From the NCBI RefSeq assembly GCF_001887595.1, contig NZ_CP017480.1:3934001-3998000 (forward strand): 64,000 nt of DNA, read 5' to 3'. The notes beneath the pieces were generated by a model. It was given only the letters and a program-made list of their open reading frames with translations, was not told the origin of the DNA and did no database searches. Both the position numbers and the translations under genes were made by a program. The stretch comes from Luteibacter rhizovicinus DSM 16549 (lineage in GTDB: Bacteria; Pseudomonadota; Gammaproteobacteria; Xanthomonadales; Rhodanobacteraceae). Of this stretch, positions 1-9,197 are shown piece after piece (the stretch's first letter is position 1; every line of letters begins with the position of its first letter).

Positions 1-260
1 GCGAGGTGCGTTCGGCACCCATCGTGCGCCGCCTTCCTATCGCGGGGCCGGTGACCTATGGCCGTGGCCTCGAAATTCGCCTGACCTGTGAGGACCAGGC
101 CTTTGAAGGCAGCGGTGCCTTCCTGTTCGGCTCGGTGATGCAGAACTTCTTCGCACGGTACGTCTCGCTGAATTCGTTCACCGAGACGGTGCTGCATACC
201 CTTGAACGCAATGAGGTGGCACGGTGGACGGCTCGTTCCGGCACGCGCCCGATTCTGTAG
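1..260 (+). CDS. tssF: TssF, type VI secretion baseplate protein, C-terminal end only
   Basis: This is the last ~85 codons of a gene that enters from the left edge. The visible residues (PVTYGRGLEIRLTC near the start, then GSVMQNFFARYVSLNSF) match the conserved C-terminus of TssF/ImpG, a baseplate subunit that forms a wedge with TssG, TssE and TssK. It overlaps tssG by 37 bases, the usual order and spacing in T6SS operons. The start and most of the protein lie outside the window. Identity rests on the C-terminal pattern plus position directly before tssG. Confidence 0.85.
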   Translation, partial: EVRSAPIVRRLPIAGPVTYGRGLEIRLTCEDQAFEGSGAFLFGSVMQNFFARYVSLNSFTETVLHTLERNEVARWTARSGTRPIL

Positions 261-1264
261 CGCTGCTCGAGGCGCTGCGTGCCGACCCGTCGTCGTTCGA
301 CTGGTTCGGGGCATTGCGGCGAATCGAGTGCGTCTATAAGGAGCATCCGCGGCTCGGTTATTCCGTGCGTCCGGCGGACGATCCCGTTCGCCTCGCGCAT
401 ACGCCTTCGCTGGCTTTTGCAACGCGTAGCATCGACCGCGTCGAGACCGCTGAAGACCTGCCGCCGCGTATCCACAGCCTGATGCTGGGCTTGTGGGGGC
501 CGAACGGCGCGTTGCCCCTGCACCTCACCGAGTACGCGCTGGAGCGTGAGCGACTCGCCCGCGACCGGACGTTCACCGCCTTCGCGGACGTGTTCCATCA
601 CCGCATGCTCAGCCTCTTCTACCGCGCCTGGGCCGATGCACAGCCGACCGTGCAGATGGATCGACCCGAGGAGGATGCCTTTGCGCACTTCCTCGGCGCG
701 CTGGTGGGCATCGACAGCCCGTCGCTGGCCGGACGCGATGCCTTGCCCGATCGGTTCCGCCGCTACATGGCCGGGCGCATCGTTGCCCAGGCGCGGAATG
801 CCGAAGGCCTCGTGGCCTTGCTTGCCGCCTTCTTCGCCGTGCAGGTGCAGCTCGAGGAATTCGCAGTGGCCTGGCTGCCCCTGCCTGACGAGGGGCGCCT
901 GCGTGTGGGCACGGCCATGGCTGGGCTAGGTACGACGGCGGTGCTCGGTGCCGCCGTGCGTAGCGCGCAGCATCGCTTTCGTATCCGCCTGGGGCCCATG
1001 GCGTTTGCCGATTACCGACGCTTCCTTCCCGGTGGTGAAGCCCTCGGCGAGTTGCTTGCCGCCGTGCGTTTCTATGTGGGAGACGCACTGGACTGGGACG
1101 TCCAACTGGTGCTTCGGCGCGACGAGGTGCCGCTGACGCATCTCGGACGCGGCGCCCGGATGGGCTTGTCCGCGTGGATGGGCCGGTTCGCCGGTCCTGG
1201 CGACGCCGACAACCTCGTCCTGCAACCCCTTTCTGTTTCACATCGATCGAGGATGCCATCGTGA
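224..1264 (+). CDS. tssG: TssG, type VI secretion baseplate protein
   Basis: The protein is 346 residues, normal for TssG/ImpH, which bridges TssF and TssK in the T6SS baseplate. The N-terminus has the family pattern (LLEALRADPSSFDWFGALRRIE, shortened here to its key FDWFGALRRIE), followed by LGLWGPNGALPLHLTEYALER, whose GPNGALPLH core is diagnostic. The start is a GTG at 224 inside the end of tssF; no ATG fits the conserved N-terminus better. Its stop overlaps the GTG start of tssH (GTGA), so translation is probably coupled. The call is firm from family motifs and context. Confidence 0.93.
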   Translation: MDGSFRHAPDSVALLEALRADPSSFDWFGALRRIECVYKEHPRLGYSVRPADDPVRLAHTPSLAFATRSIDRVETAEDLPPRIHSLMLGLWGPNGALPLHLTEYALERERLARDRTFTAFADVFHHRMLSLFYRAWADAQPTVQMDRPEEDAFAHFLGALVGIDSPSLAGRDALPDRFRRYMAGRIVAQARNAEGLVALLAAFFAVQVQLEEFAVAWLPLPDEGRLRVGTAMAGLGTTAVLGAAVRSAQHRFRIRLGPMAFADYRRFLPGGEALGELLAAVRFYVGDALDWDVQLVLRRDEVPLTHLGRGARMGLSAWMGRFAGPGDADNLVLQPLSVSHRSRMPS

Positions 1265-3966
1265 CCGACATCAGTCGTACTGCACTGTTCGGCAAGCTCA
1301 ACGCCGTTGCCTATGAAGCCATCGAAGGCGCCACGGTGGCCTGCCGCCTGCGCGGGCACCGCGAGGTCGAGCTCGTGCACTGGCTGCAGCAGATCCTGCA
1401 GCTAGGCGATTCCGATCTCCATCGAATCGTCCGTCACGTGGGCATCGATCCGTCGCGCCTCGCGCGCGATCTTCATGAGGCGCTGGAGCGCCTGCCGGGC
1501 GGTGCGAGCGCCGTGAGCGACCTCTCCGCCGATATCGAGGAAGCCGTCGAGCGCGCCTGGGTCTATGCCACGCTGAGCTTTGGCGAGACGCAGGTGCGTA
1601 CGGGCTATCTCGTCGCCGGCATCGTTCGCACGCGTCGCCTGCGTCATGTGCTGATCGGCATCTCGAACGAGTTCGCGAAGATCCGCGCGGAGGGCCTGGT
1701 CGAGGAGCTTCCGGGCATGATCGCCGGGTCTCGCGAAGAGCGCCTCGCCGCGACTGATGGGTTCCGCATGGGCCATGCCGCGGCGTCGGCGGACTCGCCC
1801 GCACCGGCCCAGATGGGCAAGCGGGAAGGCCTGCAGCGCTACACCGTCGACCTCACTGCGCAGGCGCGCGAGGGCAGGATCGACCCTGTCGTCGGTCGCG
1901 ACGATGAGATTCGCCAGGTCGTCGACATCCTCATGCGCCGCCGGCAGAACAATCCCATGCTGGTGGGCGAAGCGGGCGTCGGCAAGACCGCGGTGGTTGA
2001 AGGTTTTGCGCAGCGCATCGTCGCCGGCGATGTGCCGCCTGCGCTTCGCGAGGTGGAATTGCGCGTGCTGGATGTCGGCCTCCTGCAGGCGGGCGCAAGC
2101 ATGAAGGGCGAGTTCGAGAACCGCCTTCGCCAGGTGGTCGACGAAGTCCAGGCATCGGCGACGCCGGTCATCCTGTTCATCGACGAGGCGCATACGCTGG
2201 TCGGTGCCGGTGGCGCAGCCGGTACGGGCGACGCTGCCAACCTTCTGAAGCCCGCGCTCGCGCGAGGCACGCTGCGCACGATCGGCGCGACGACCTGGGC
2301 CGAGTACAAGAAGCACATCGAGAAGGACCCCGCGCTCACCCGCCGCTTCCAGACCGTGCAGGTCGGCGAGCCGGACGAGGCGAAGGCCGTGCTGATGCTG
2401 CGAACGGTGGCGGGTGTGATGGAAGCGCACCACGGGGTCCAGGTGCTCGATGAGGCCATCGAGGCAGCGGTGCGATTGTCGCATCGCTATATTCCCGCCC
2501 GTCAGCTCCCGGACAAGGGCGTGAGCCTGCTCGATACGGCGTGCGCGCGGGTGGCGGTCAGTCACCATGCCGTCCCGGCACGCGTCGCCGATGCGCGCCG
2601 GCGGATCGAGGCGCTCGAGGCCGAGCAGGCCATCATTGATCGCGAAGGCGCGATAGGCATCGATGTGCTCGAGCGCAAGAGCGTGGTCGAGACCGCACTG
2701 GACGCCGAAGCGGACCGCCTGGCCGGGCTGGAGCAGGACTGGGCGGAGGAGGGCGACCTGGTCAAGGATATCCTCGACCTGCGCTCCCGACTTCGCGACG
2801 CTAGCGAAACAGGGTCCGACGGTACCGATGGCGGCGGGCGCGAGGACATGCTCGTCGACCTGCGGATCCTGCAGGCCGCGCTTGCCGAACGCCAGGGCGA
2901 AATGCCGTTGATCCTGCCTGCTGTCGACCAGCAAGCGGTGGCTTCAGTGGTCGCCGACTGGACCGGCATTCCTGTCGGCCGCATGGTCCGCAGCGAACTG
3001 GAAACCGTGATGAACCTGGCGGCCCTGATGGGCCAGCGGGTGATCGGGCAGGACCATGCCATGGAAATGATCGCCAGGCGGGTGCAGACATCGCGCGCGG
3101 GCCTGGACAATCCCGACAAACCCATCGGCGTCTTCATGCTTGCGGGCACGTCGGGTGTCGGCAAGACCGAAACGGCGTTGGCGCTGGCCGAGACGCTGTA
3201 CGGCGGTGAGCACAACCTGATCACGATCAACATGAGCGAGTTCCAGGAGGCGCACACCGTCTCCACGCTCAAGGGCGCGCCGCCCGGCTATGTCGGTTAC
3301 GGGGAAGGCGGGGTGCTTACCGAGGCGGTGCGTCGCCGGCCTTACTCGGTCGTGCTGCTGGACGAGGTCGAGAAGGCCCATCCGGACGTGCATGAGATCT
3401 TCTTCCAGGTCTTCGACAAGGGCGTCATGGAAGACGGCGAAGGGCGCCGTATCGATTTCCGCAACACGCTCATCATCCTGACGACGAACGCGGGAACGGA
3501 GACGATCGAGCGGCTGTGTGCCGACGCGGCGCGTGTACCGGACGTCGAGACGATGGCGTCCGCCCTGCGCGCGCCACTGCTCGATGTCTTTCCACCCGCG
3601 TTGCTGGGGCGGCTCGTGGCCGTGCCGTATTACCCGCTCAGCCGGCAGATGCTCGGCGAAATCGTCCGCTTGCAGCTATCGCGGATCAAGCGGCGGATCG
3701 AAGATCGCTATCGCGTGCCTTTCGAGTGCACGGAGGCGGCGACGGCCCTGGTGGTCAGCCGGTGCACGGAAAGCGAGAGCGGCGGTCGCATGATCGACGC
3801 GATCCTGACCAACACGATGTTGCCCGACGTCAGCCGCGAACTGCTCATGCGGACCATTGCGGGTGACAAGGTGCAACGCGCACAGGTCGACGCCTCGGGC
3901 GGCACGTTCGTCTACCGGTTCGACGACCTCGATGTCCCGCAAGGGGAGGGCGTGACCCATGCCTAA
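1261..3966 (+). CDS. tssH: TssH/ClpV, AAA+ ATPase that recycles the T6SS sheath
   Basis: This 901-residue ClpB-type ATPase disassembles contracted TssB/TssC sheath. It has an N-terminal Clp-N-like domain and two AAA+ modules: Walker A GEAGVGKT near residue 240 with Walker B LFIDEAHT near 305, then Walker A GTSGVGKT near 630 with Walker B VLLDEVEKAHPDV near 697. A ClpB-like middle region lies between them. An upstream in-frame ATG exists at 1174, but the GTG at 1261 overlaps the tssG stop and begins at the conserved sequence TDISRTALFGKLN, so it is preferred. The 3' end overlaps the next gene by 8 bases. Placement in the T6SS operon separates it from housekeeping ClpB. Confidence 0.95.
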   Translation: MTDISRTALFGKLNAVAYEAIEGATVACRLRGHREVELVHWLQQILQLGDSDLHRIVRHVGIDPSRLARDLHEALERLPGGASAVSDLSADIEEAVERAWVYATLSFGETQVRTGYLVAGIVRTRRLRHVLIGISNEFAKIRAEGLVEELPGMIAGSREERLAATDGFRMGHAAASADSPAPAQMGKREGLQRYTVDLTAQAREGRIDPVVGRDDEIRQVVDILMRRRQNNPMLVGEAGVGKTAVVEGFAQRIVAGDVPPALREVELRVLDVGLLQAGASMKGEFENRLRQVVDEVQASATPVILFIDEAHTLVGAGGAAGTGDAANLLKPALARGTLRTIGATTWAEYKKHIEKDPALTRRFQTVQVGEPDEAKAVLMLRTVAGVMEAHHGVQVLDEAIEAAVRLSHRYIPARQLPDKGVSLLDTACARVAVSHHAVPARVADARRRIEALEAEQAIIDREGAIGIDVLERKSVVETALDAEADRLAGLEQDWAEEGDLVKDILDLRSRLRDASETGSDGTDGGGREDMLVDLRILQAALAERQGEMPLILPAVDQQAVASVVADWTGIPVGRMVRSELETVMNLAALMGQRVIGQDHAMEMIARRVQTSRAGLDNPDKPIGVFMLAGTSGVGKTETALALAETLYGGEHNLITINMSEFQEAHTVSTLKGAPPGYVGYGEGGVLTEAVRRRPYSVVLLDEVEKAHPDVHEIFFQVFDKGVMEDGEGRRIDFRNTLIILTTNAGTETIERLCADAARVPDVETMASALRAPLLDVFPPALLGRLVAVPYYPLSRQMLGEIVRLQLSRIKRRIEDRYRVPFECTEAATALVVSRCTESESGGRMIDAILTNTMLPDVSRELLMRTIAGDKVQRAQVDASGGTFVYRFDDLDVPQGEGVTHA

Positions 3967-4618
3967 GGGCAATCACGTCTTCAACGACTTCGATGGCTGC
4001 GTCGTGACGAGCTTCAAGAAGCTCACGCGCGAACTGAACCTGGAACAGATCTTCATCGCGGCGACCGCCAGTGGCGCGGAGAACAGCGCGGACGCCGTGG
4101 CCCTCCGTGGTCACTTCCCCTCGTCCTGGGCGACGCTCGTCGAGATGCAGGCGCACGACCGCGTCAAGGAGATGCACTGGATCCAGGACGACCAGGAAGT
4201 CATCGCGAACGACGGGAACTCCATGGCGTTCGGTCGCGAATCCAACCGTTTCAGCCAGGCCGTCATTGACTGGGCATGGGGCCGGGACGACAAGGAGAAC
4301 CCCATGACCGTGTGGCGTGATCTGGTCAATGCCGGTGAGGACGTGACGGCCCGAAACAACTTCGCGAAGGGAAGCTCCCGGAAGGAGGCACCCAAGACGG
4401 AAGCGGCTCGCGAAGCACTCTGTCAGCAGGTCCGCATGTTTATCCGCGGGGAGCTTTCAAAACTCGTCGGGAAGTGGCTGATCCAGCTACGCGATGACAT
4501 GACACTGGCGCGACCGGCGGTCAACGGTGTGGCACCCGTGCGGGTCGACTACGACAGCAAGCGGAACGCCTGGGTCAAGCGACTGACCAGTGCCGGCGGT
4601 ATCCCCATCGCCGACTGA
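3959..4618 (+). CDS. Unrecognised T6SS-cluster protein, 219 residues
   Basis: I do not recognise this protein. It is soluble-looking and highly charged, with no signal peptide or membrane segment, and ends with a basic stretch (YDSKRNAWVKRL). Its ATG overlaps the clpV stop by 8 bases, so it is translated from the T6SS operon. It lies between clpV and vgrG, together with another unrecognised gene. Possible roles are a cluster-specific accessory or assembly factor, or cargo for the neighbouring VgrG; the sequence does not decide. Codon use looks like that of the flanking tss genes, which argues against very recent insertion. Confidence 0.8.
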   Translation: MPKGNHVFNDFDGCVVTSFKKLTRELNLEQIFIAATASGAENSADAVALRGHFPSSWATLVEMQAHDRVKEMHWIQDDQEVIANDGNSMAFGRESNRFSQAVIDWAWGRDDKENPMTVWRDLVNAGEDVTARNNFAKGSSRKEAPKTEAAREALCQQVRMFIRGELSKLVGKWLIQLRDDMTLARPAVNGVAPVRVDYDSKRNAWVKRLTSAGGIPIAD

Positions 4619-4670
4619 GACCACGTGACCGGCCATTGCAGCAAATCGATCAGGAACACAAGGCACCCCG

Positions 4671-5285
4671 ATGCAGATCATTCTGAGCACCGCGCGCTAC
4701 ACCGAGTTCCTTAAAGAGTTTCGTCTTGCCGACCGCCAGAACGCGGCAGGCAAGGGTGAAACCGAGGTGGTGTACGCCTCGGGCAATGCCACGCGCAGGT
4801 ATTTTTACCGTGCGCCAAACTTCGAGCTGATCGCCTATGACCTGGGCGGCGGTCGGATCAACCTCGTCGACTACAACCATGTGGGAACCCTGGGCACCGC
4901 CGTCGGTAGCACGAACTTCGACGGAGCGCTCCTTGCGGGCGGCGGCGGTGGTAAGCACATGACTGCGGAATTGAGCCGCGTAGTGGCCCTGACCTCGGAA
5001 GCGGCGCGCTCATCCGTGGTTGAAACTGCGATCAAGAACGTCCTGGGTAGTGCCGGTCGCACGGTCAATCTCGACCGGTTCGCCTTGCTCTTCACGTCCT
5101 ACAAGCACACGGCAAAACACATACGGTACTTCGATGCGTCCGGCGCGTACGCCCCCGGTTGGCGTCCGCTGCGCCGCGACGACTATATCCGCTATTTTTC
5201 GGACGGTTCCTACACGGGTGATACCACGGCCCACTGCGCGCTGGTGCGCTCACTGGCCGATGCGCCGAACCGAGAAGACCCGTGA
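4671..5285 (+). CDS. Unrecognised protein coupled to vgrG, 204 residues
   Basis: No known family is evident. A glycine run (LLAGGGGGKHMT) sits near residue 90, and the C-terminal half contains many aromatic residues (FTSYKHTAKHIRYFDASG). There is no signal peptide or clear membrane segment. The ATG at 4671 has an upstream AAGG ribosome-binding site. The stop overlaps the GTG start of vgrG (GTGA), so it is probably translated together with VgrG. Such coupling suits a VgrG-associated adaptor or effector, but position is the only evidence. It could also be a structural accessory specific to this T6SS subtype. Confidence 0.8.
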   Translation: MQIILSTARYTEFLKEFRLADRQNAAGKGETEVVYASGNATRRYFYRAPNFELIAYDLGGGRINLVDYNHVGTLGTAVGSTNFDGALLAGGGGGKHMTAELSRVVALTSEAARSSVVETAIKNVLGSAGRTVNLDRFALLFTSYKHTAKHIRYFDASGAYAPGWRPLRRDDYIRYFSDGSYTGDTTAHCALVRSLADAPNREDP

Positions 5286-7246
5286 GTCACGCCATCACGC
5301 TGACGTCAACGCTGGGCGAGACGCTGCGGTTCGCCAACATGAGCGCGACCGAAGAACTCGGGCGCCTGTCTACCTTCCGTATCGAAGCGATCAGCAAGAA
5401 CGCTTCGGTCGACCTGCGTGCGCTTCTCGGCAGCCCGATGACGGTGACGGTGACGACGCCACAGGGCTATGTCCGGTACTACAACGGCATCGTCGCCGAA
5501 GCGGAGCAGGGCGCGTTCGTGCAGATCGAGAACGTGCGGTATGCCGTCTACACCTTCGCCGTGGTTCCCAAACCCTGGCTGTTGCGGCAGACCCTGGATT
5601 GCCGCATCTACAAGAACAAAACGGTGCCGCAGATCGTCCGCGAGGTGTTATCCGAGTTTGGTTACGGCGATGTCCGGCTCAGCCTCACGGCGAACTATTC
5701 ACCGCGTGAGTACTGCGTGCAGTATCGCGAGAGCTACTTCGACTTCATCAGCCGGCTGATGGAGCAGGAAGGCATCTACTACTACTTTACGCACGCGGCA
5801 GGAAGCCACACCATGGTCCTGGCCGATGCCCTGGGGGCGCACTCGACGGTAGCCACCTTCGAGACGATCCCCTATGCACCGCCTACCGAGCGGGGCCACC
5901 GGATGAAGGCGTCGATCAGCGACTGGACCACCGGTCGCACCGTCAACCCGACCCGCGTGCGGCTGGACGATTACGACTACCAGCGACCGCGTGCCTCGCT
6001 GCTGGCGAACGAGCAGGTCACGGACAGCGCCGATGCGCATGGCGTATCGGGTCTGGAAATCTACGACTACCCCTATGGATCCGTCGGCTACGCCCAGGCG
6101 CTGGCGGACGGACAGCGCTATGCGCAGGTACGCGCGGACGCGCTGAACGTGCCCCAGGCAACGTCGTCGGGCGTGACCGACGCCGTCGGGCTGACCACGG
6201 GCGCCTTGTTCCGATTTAAGGATTTCCCGCTCGCCGAGGCGAATCAGGAGTATCTGGTCGTGGCCGCGACAACGCGCCTGGTCGAGGTCGACTACCAGGG
6301 CGGCGGCGTCGAACCGGACCAGGACGAAGCACCCTTCGCCTGTCACTTCCGTGTGATTCGCAGCCGCCAGCCCTTCCGTTCGGAGCAGACGACGGCGTGG
6401 CCGGTCATCGCTGGCGTGCAGACCGCCGTGGTCTACGGACAGACGGACGAAGACATCGAGGTCGACAGTGCCGGGCGCGTGCAGGTCACGTTCTTCTGGA
6501 ATCCGTCATCCAAGCCGAAGTCGGATCAGTCCTGCCCGGTGCGCGTCGCATCGAGCTGGTCGGGCAAGCGCTGGGGTGCGCAGTTCATCCCGCGCGTCGG
6601 CCAGGAGGTGATCGTCGGCTTTCACGATGGCAATCCGGATCGTCCGCTGATCCTGGGCAGTGTCTACAACCAGGAGCACATGCCACCCCACGCGCTGCCC
6701 GGGGACCGTACGCGCAGCGGCGTGGTCAGCCGCAGCCTTCTAGGCGCATCGGGTGAAGCCAACGAGATCCGCTTCGAAGATCGCAAGGGTGCCGAGGAGC
6801 TGCTCTTCCACGCCCAGCGCGATCTTCGTCATGAGGCCGAGAACGATCACGTCACGACGATCGACCGCGACGAAACCGAAACCATCAAGCGCGATCGCTC
6901 CCACGACATCGGCCGCGACGACACACTCAAGGTCGGTCGCCGCCTGCGCATCGAAGCGGGTGAGGAGATCGAACTGGTCACGGGGCTGGCCCGCATCCTG
7001 ATGAAGCGTACCGGCGAGATCCAGATCACCGGCAGCAGGCTCGCACTCAACGGTGCGGCGACGATCAACCTGGTCTCGGGCGGCGCGACGTCGCTGACGT
7101 CCGGCGCCGCCGTGTCGGTCACCGCAGGCGCCACCGTCACCGTCAACGCGACCGCCGCCATCGCCGTCACATCCGGCGCGGCCTTGATGCTCTCTTCCAC
7201 GCTGGGTCCGGCCGTGCTCAAGGGCATGCCGCCGTTGCTGCTATGA
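5282..7246 (+). CDS. vgrG: VgrG (TssI), T6SS spike protein
   Basis: This 654-residue protein is the trimeric needle tip of the secretion system. The N-terminal gp27-like part has the family pattern EQEGIYYYFTH near residue 160. The gp5/OB region carries DEDIEVDSAGRVQVTFFW and RVASSWSGKRWGAQFIPRVGQEV, followed by the canonical GFHDGNPDRPLILGSVYN. The C-terminus ends in a low-complexity, Ala/Thr/Val-rich beta-helix stretch (SGAAVSVTAGATVTV) rather than a fused toxin domain, so it looks like a structural VgrG rather than an evolved one. The start is GTG at 5282, overlapping the preceding stop. The 3' end overlaps the next gene by four bases. Confidence 0.95.
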   Translation: MSHAITLTSTLGETLRFANMSATEELGRLSTFRIEAISKNASVDLRALLGSPMTVTVTTPQGYVRYYNGIVAEAEQGAFVQIENVRYAVYTFAVVPKPWLLRQTLDCRIYKNKTVPQIVREVLSEFGYGDVRLSLTANYSPREYCVQYRESYFDFISRLMEQEGIYYYFTHAAGSHTMVLADALGAHSTVATFETIPYAPPTERGHRMKASISDWTTGRTVNPTRVRLDDYDYQRPRASLLANEQVTDSADAHGVSGLEIYDYPYGSVGYAQALADGQRYAQVRADALNVPQATSSGVTDAVGLTTGALFRFKDFPLAEANQEYLVVAATTRLVEVDYQGGGVEPDQDEAPFACHFRVIRSRQPFRSEQTTAWPVIAGVQTAVVYGQTDEDIEVDSAGRVQVTFFWNPSSKPKSDQSCPVRVASSWSGKRWGAQFIPRVGQEVIVGFHDGNPDRPLILGSVYNQEHMPPHALPGDRTRSGVVSRSLLGASGEANEIRFEDRKGAEELLFHAQRDLRHEAENDHVTTIDRDETETIKRDRSHDIGRDDTLKVGRRLRIEAGEEIELVTGLARILMKRTGEIQITGSRLALNGAATINLVSGGATSLTSGAAVSVTAGATVTVNATAAIAVTSGAALMLSSTLGPAVLKGMPPLLL

Positions 7247-7788
7247 CGCCTATGCCCTTCACGATAACGGCGGCGGCCCGGGAGATGGTTCTGGACGCCC
7301 AGGCCCTTGCGCTGCTTAGCGATGACATGACCGAGCGGGCAGCGGCGCGCGCGCTGCTTGACCATGGCGACATGGGTGCCGCCTTGCGTTTGGCCCTGCG
7401 CCTGATGCCGCGTGGCTACGTCGTGCCGTGGCTTTGCCAATGCGTCCGAGCCGAAGCGCCGGAAGGCGATGTCCTCGATGGCCTCCTGGTTGCCGAGGCG
7501 TGGCTGCGCGAGCGTGGCGAGCCCCGCCGCCGCAGTGCGCTGGCTTTTGCTGCCGAGCGCCATTACGTCGGCATCGGCGCGCTGGTCGCTGCGAGCGCGG
7601 CGTGGTCGGAAGGCTTCCTTCTCGACGGCGAGGGCAGGGAGGTGGCGCCTGTCGCCGCCCAGCTCATGGCCGTCGTGGCCGCTGCCGCTTTGTTGAGCCT
7701 GGCGTCCACCTTTCCCGATTTCGATGCGCGTAGCCGCGCATTCGTCGCCTCGGCGATGGCACTGCTTCCCCCGGAGGAATCCGCATGA
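7243..7788 (+). CDS. DUF6931-like T6SS accessory protein
   Basis: The 181-residue, alanine- and leucine-rich alpha-helical protein lacks a signal peptide. A hydrophobic helix near residues 145-165 (VAAQLMAVVAAAALLSLAS) may be buried rather than membrane-spanning. Proteins of this type (DUF6931, from memory of the family) are commonly encoded between vgrG and the FHA gene of T6SS clusters, and their role is not established. The start overlaps the vgrG stop (ATGA) and the end overlaps the FHA gene by four bases. MPFTIT three codons downstream is an alternative start. Confidence 0.75.
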   Translation: MTPMPFTITAAAREMVLDAQALALLSDDMTERAAARALLDHGDMGAALRLALRLMPRGYVVPWLCQCVRAEAPEGDVLDGLLVAEAWLRERGEPRRRSALAFAAERHYVGIGALVAASAAWSEGFLLDGEGREVAPVAAQLMAVVAAAALLSLASTFPDFDARSRAFVASAMALLPPEESA

Positions 7789-9185
7789 ACTCATCCACCG
7801 CGCCGAGCCTCGTGCTCTCGGTGCTCGGCGACCATGCCGGCGACGTATCCGAACGCACATCAGTGCGAGTCGAGGGTCACGACCTGAGCATCGGCCGCGC
7901 CGAACACTGCGACTGGGTACTGCAGGCGCACGGCGTCTCTCGCCAGCATGCCTTCGTGCGCCACCTCAACGGCCTTTACTTCCTCGAGGACCGAAGCACC
8001 AATGGCATGCTTCTGAACGGTATGCCTCTGCGTGGCGGTGAGCCGGTAACGCTGAGTGATGGCGATCGCCTGCAACTGGATACCTTCGAGATCCTCGTCA
8101 CCGTGGAGACGCCGCCGGAGGTCGTTACCGAAGCCACGGCGCGTCGTGACCGCGACAACACCTTGCGTACTTTGCGCGTCTCGCGCAGGGAGCCTGGGGT
8201 GGCCGAATCGTCGTCGCTTCCATCCATGGCGCACGACGCCTCGACCTCATTGATTCCCGGCGTCGCTGGCGGCGCCGCGTCCCTGGATCCGTTGGCTTGG
8301 TTCGGTAGTGAACTGACTGCCGCTCACGAGGCTGTCCGTGATGTCGAACCCTCGGCGCACTGGAACCATGCCTCGCCCATGGACGGCCACTTCCTTGCAC
8401 CGCACGTCGAAGCGCCGATCGTGGGCCGGCAGGAAGCCTCCGTGCTACCCGAAAACTGGGATCGCACGCGTAGCCTGTTCACCTTGCCGAGCACACGGGA
8501 GGGCGCCGTACTTCAGGAAGGCGTCGCGCTTCCGGCCGTCGATGCCCCGTTAGCGTCCGAGCATGCGCCTGCCGCCGTAGCCCAGGCGGCTCCTGCAGGC
8601 TTACCTGCAGCTACGCCTTCTGCAGCGCTCGCACCCGCAGCTGCGCCGACACCAATGCCGCCACATGCGTCGGTACCCGTCGCGGCAAACATCGAATCGC
8701 TCTTCACCCTCGTCCTGGAAGGCGTGATGGACGTGCTGCGTGCACGCGCCGAATTGAAGAACGGCTTTCGCCTGCCGGCTACCCTGATCCAGCGTCGGGA
8801 AAACAATCCGCTGAAATTCGCCCCCACGGGTAGTGAAGCGCTGGCCCGCGTACTGGCGGCGCCGAACGATGCCTTTCTCTCCGGTGAGGCGGCGATTACC
8901 GATGCGATGGACGACATCCGTTTGCACCAGGTGGCTTTGCTGGCGGGTGTGCGTGCAGCCTTCGACGACCTGATCGCGCAGTTCGATCCGTCGCGTTTCG
9001 AGGACGGCGAGGCGCGTCGCCCGCGTTTCGGCTTCGGCGCGGCGAAGGGGCCGTGGGAACGCTATCGCGCCCATTTCGACGGCCTTGCCGCCGATCCCGA
9101 AGAACGTTTTCGCCGTCTTTTCGGCGACGAGTTCGCCCGGACCTATGAAGACCAACTGGCGCGCGCCAAGCGCGACGGCCGCTGA
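7785..9185 (+). CDS. tagH: FHA-domain T6SS scaffold protein (TagH/Fha/ImpI)
   Basis: The 466-residue protein has an N-terminal FHA phosphothreonine-binding domain: SIGRAEHCDWVL near residue 35, then VSRQHAFV and DRSTNGMLLNG. A long Ala/Pro-rich linker covers about residues 245-300, followed by the conserved C-terminal domain typical of T6SS FHA proteins (ENNPLKFAPTGSEALARVL). In threonine-phosphorylation-controlled systems this protein is phosphorylated by PpkA and promotes assembly; both kinase and phosphatase genes lie downstream in the same operon. It overlaps its upstream neighbour by four bases and precedes tssK by 12 bases. Confidence 0.92.
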   Translation: MNSSTAPSLVLSVLGDHAGDVSERTSVRVEGHDLSIGRAEHCDWVLQAHGVSRQHAFVRHLNGLYFLEDRSTNGMLLNGMPLRGGEPVTLSDGDRLQLDTFEILVTVETPPEVVTEATARRDRDNTLRTLRVSRREPGVAESSSLPSMAHDASTSLIPGVAGGAASLDPLAWFGSELTAAHEAVRDVEPSAHWNHASPMDGHFLAPHVEAPIVGRQEASVLPENWDRTRSLFTLPSTREGAVLQEGVALPAVDAPLASEHAPAAVAQAAPAGLPAATPSAALAPAAAPTPMPPHASVPVAANIESLFTLVLEGVMDVLRARAELKNGFRLPATLIQRRENNPLKFAPTGSEALARVLAAPNDAFLSGEAAITDAMDDIRLHQVALLAGVRAAFDDLIAQFDPSRFEDGEARRPRFGFGAAKGPWERYRAHFDGLAADPEERFRRLFGDEFARTYEDQLARAKRDGR

Positions 9186-9197
9186 CCGGAACTGACC

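Noticed and set aside
1402..2934. A 510-codon minus-strand frame opposite clpV
   Set aside because: Antisense shadow of a strongly conserved AAA+ gene; no recognisable motif.
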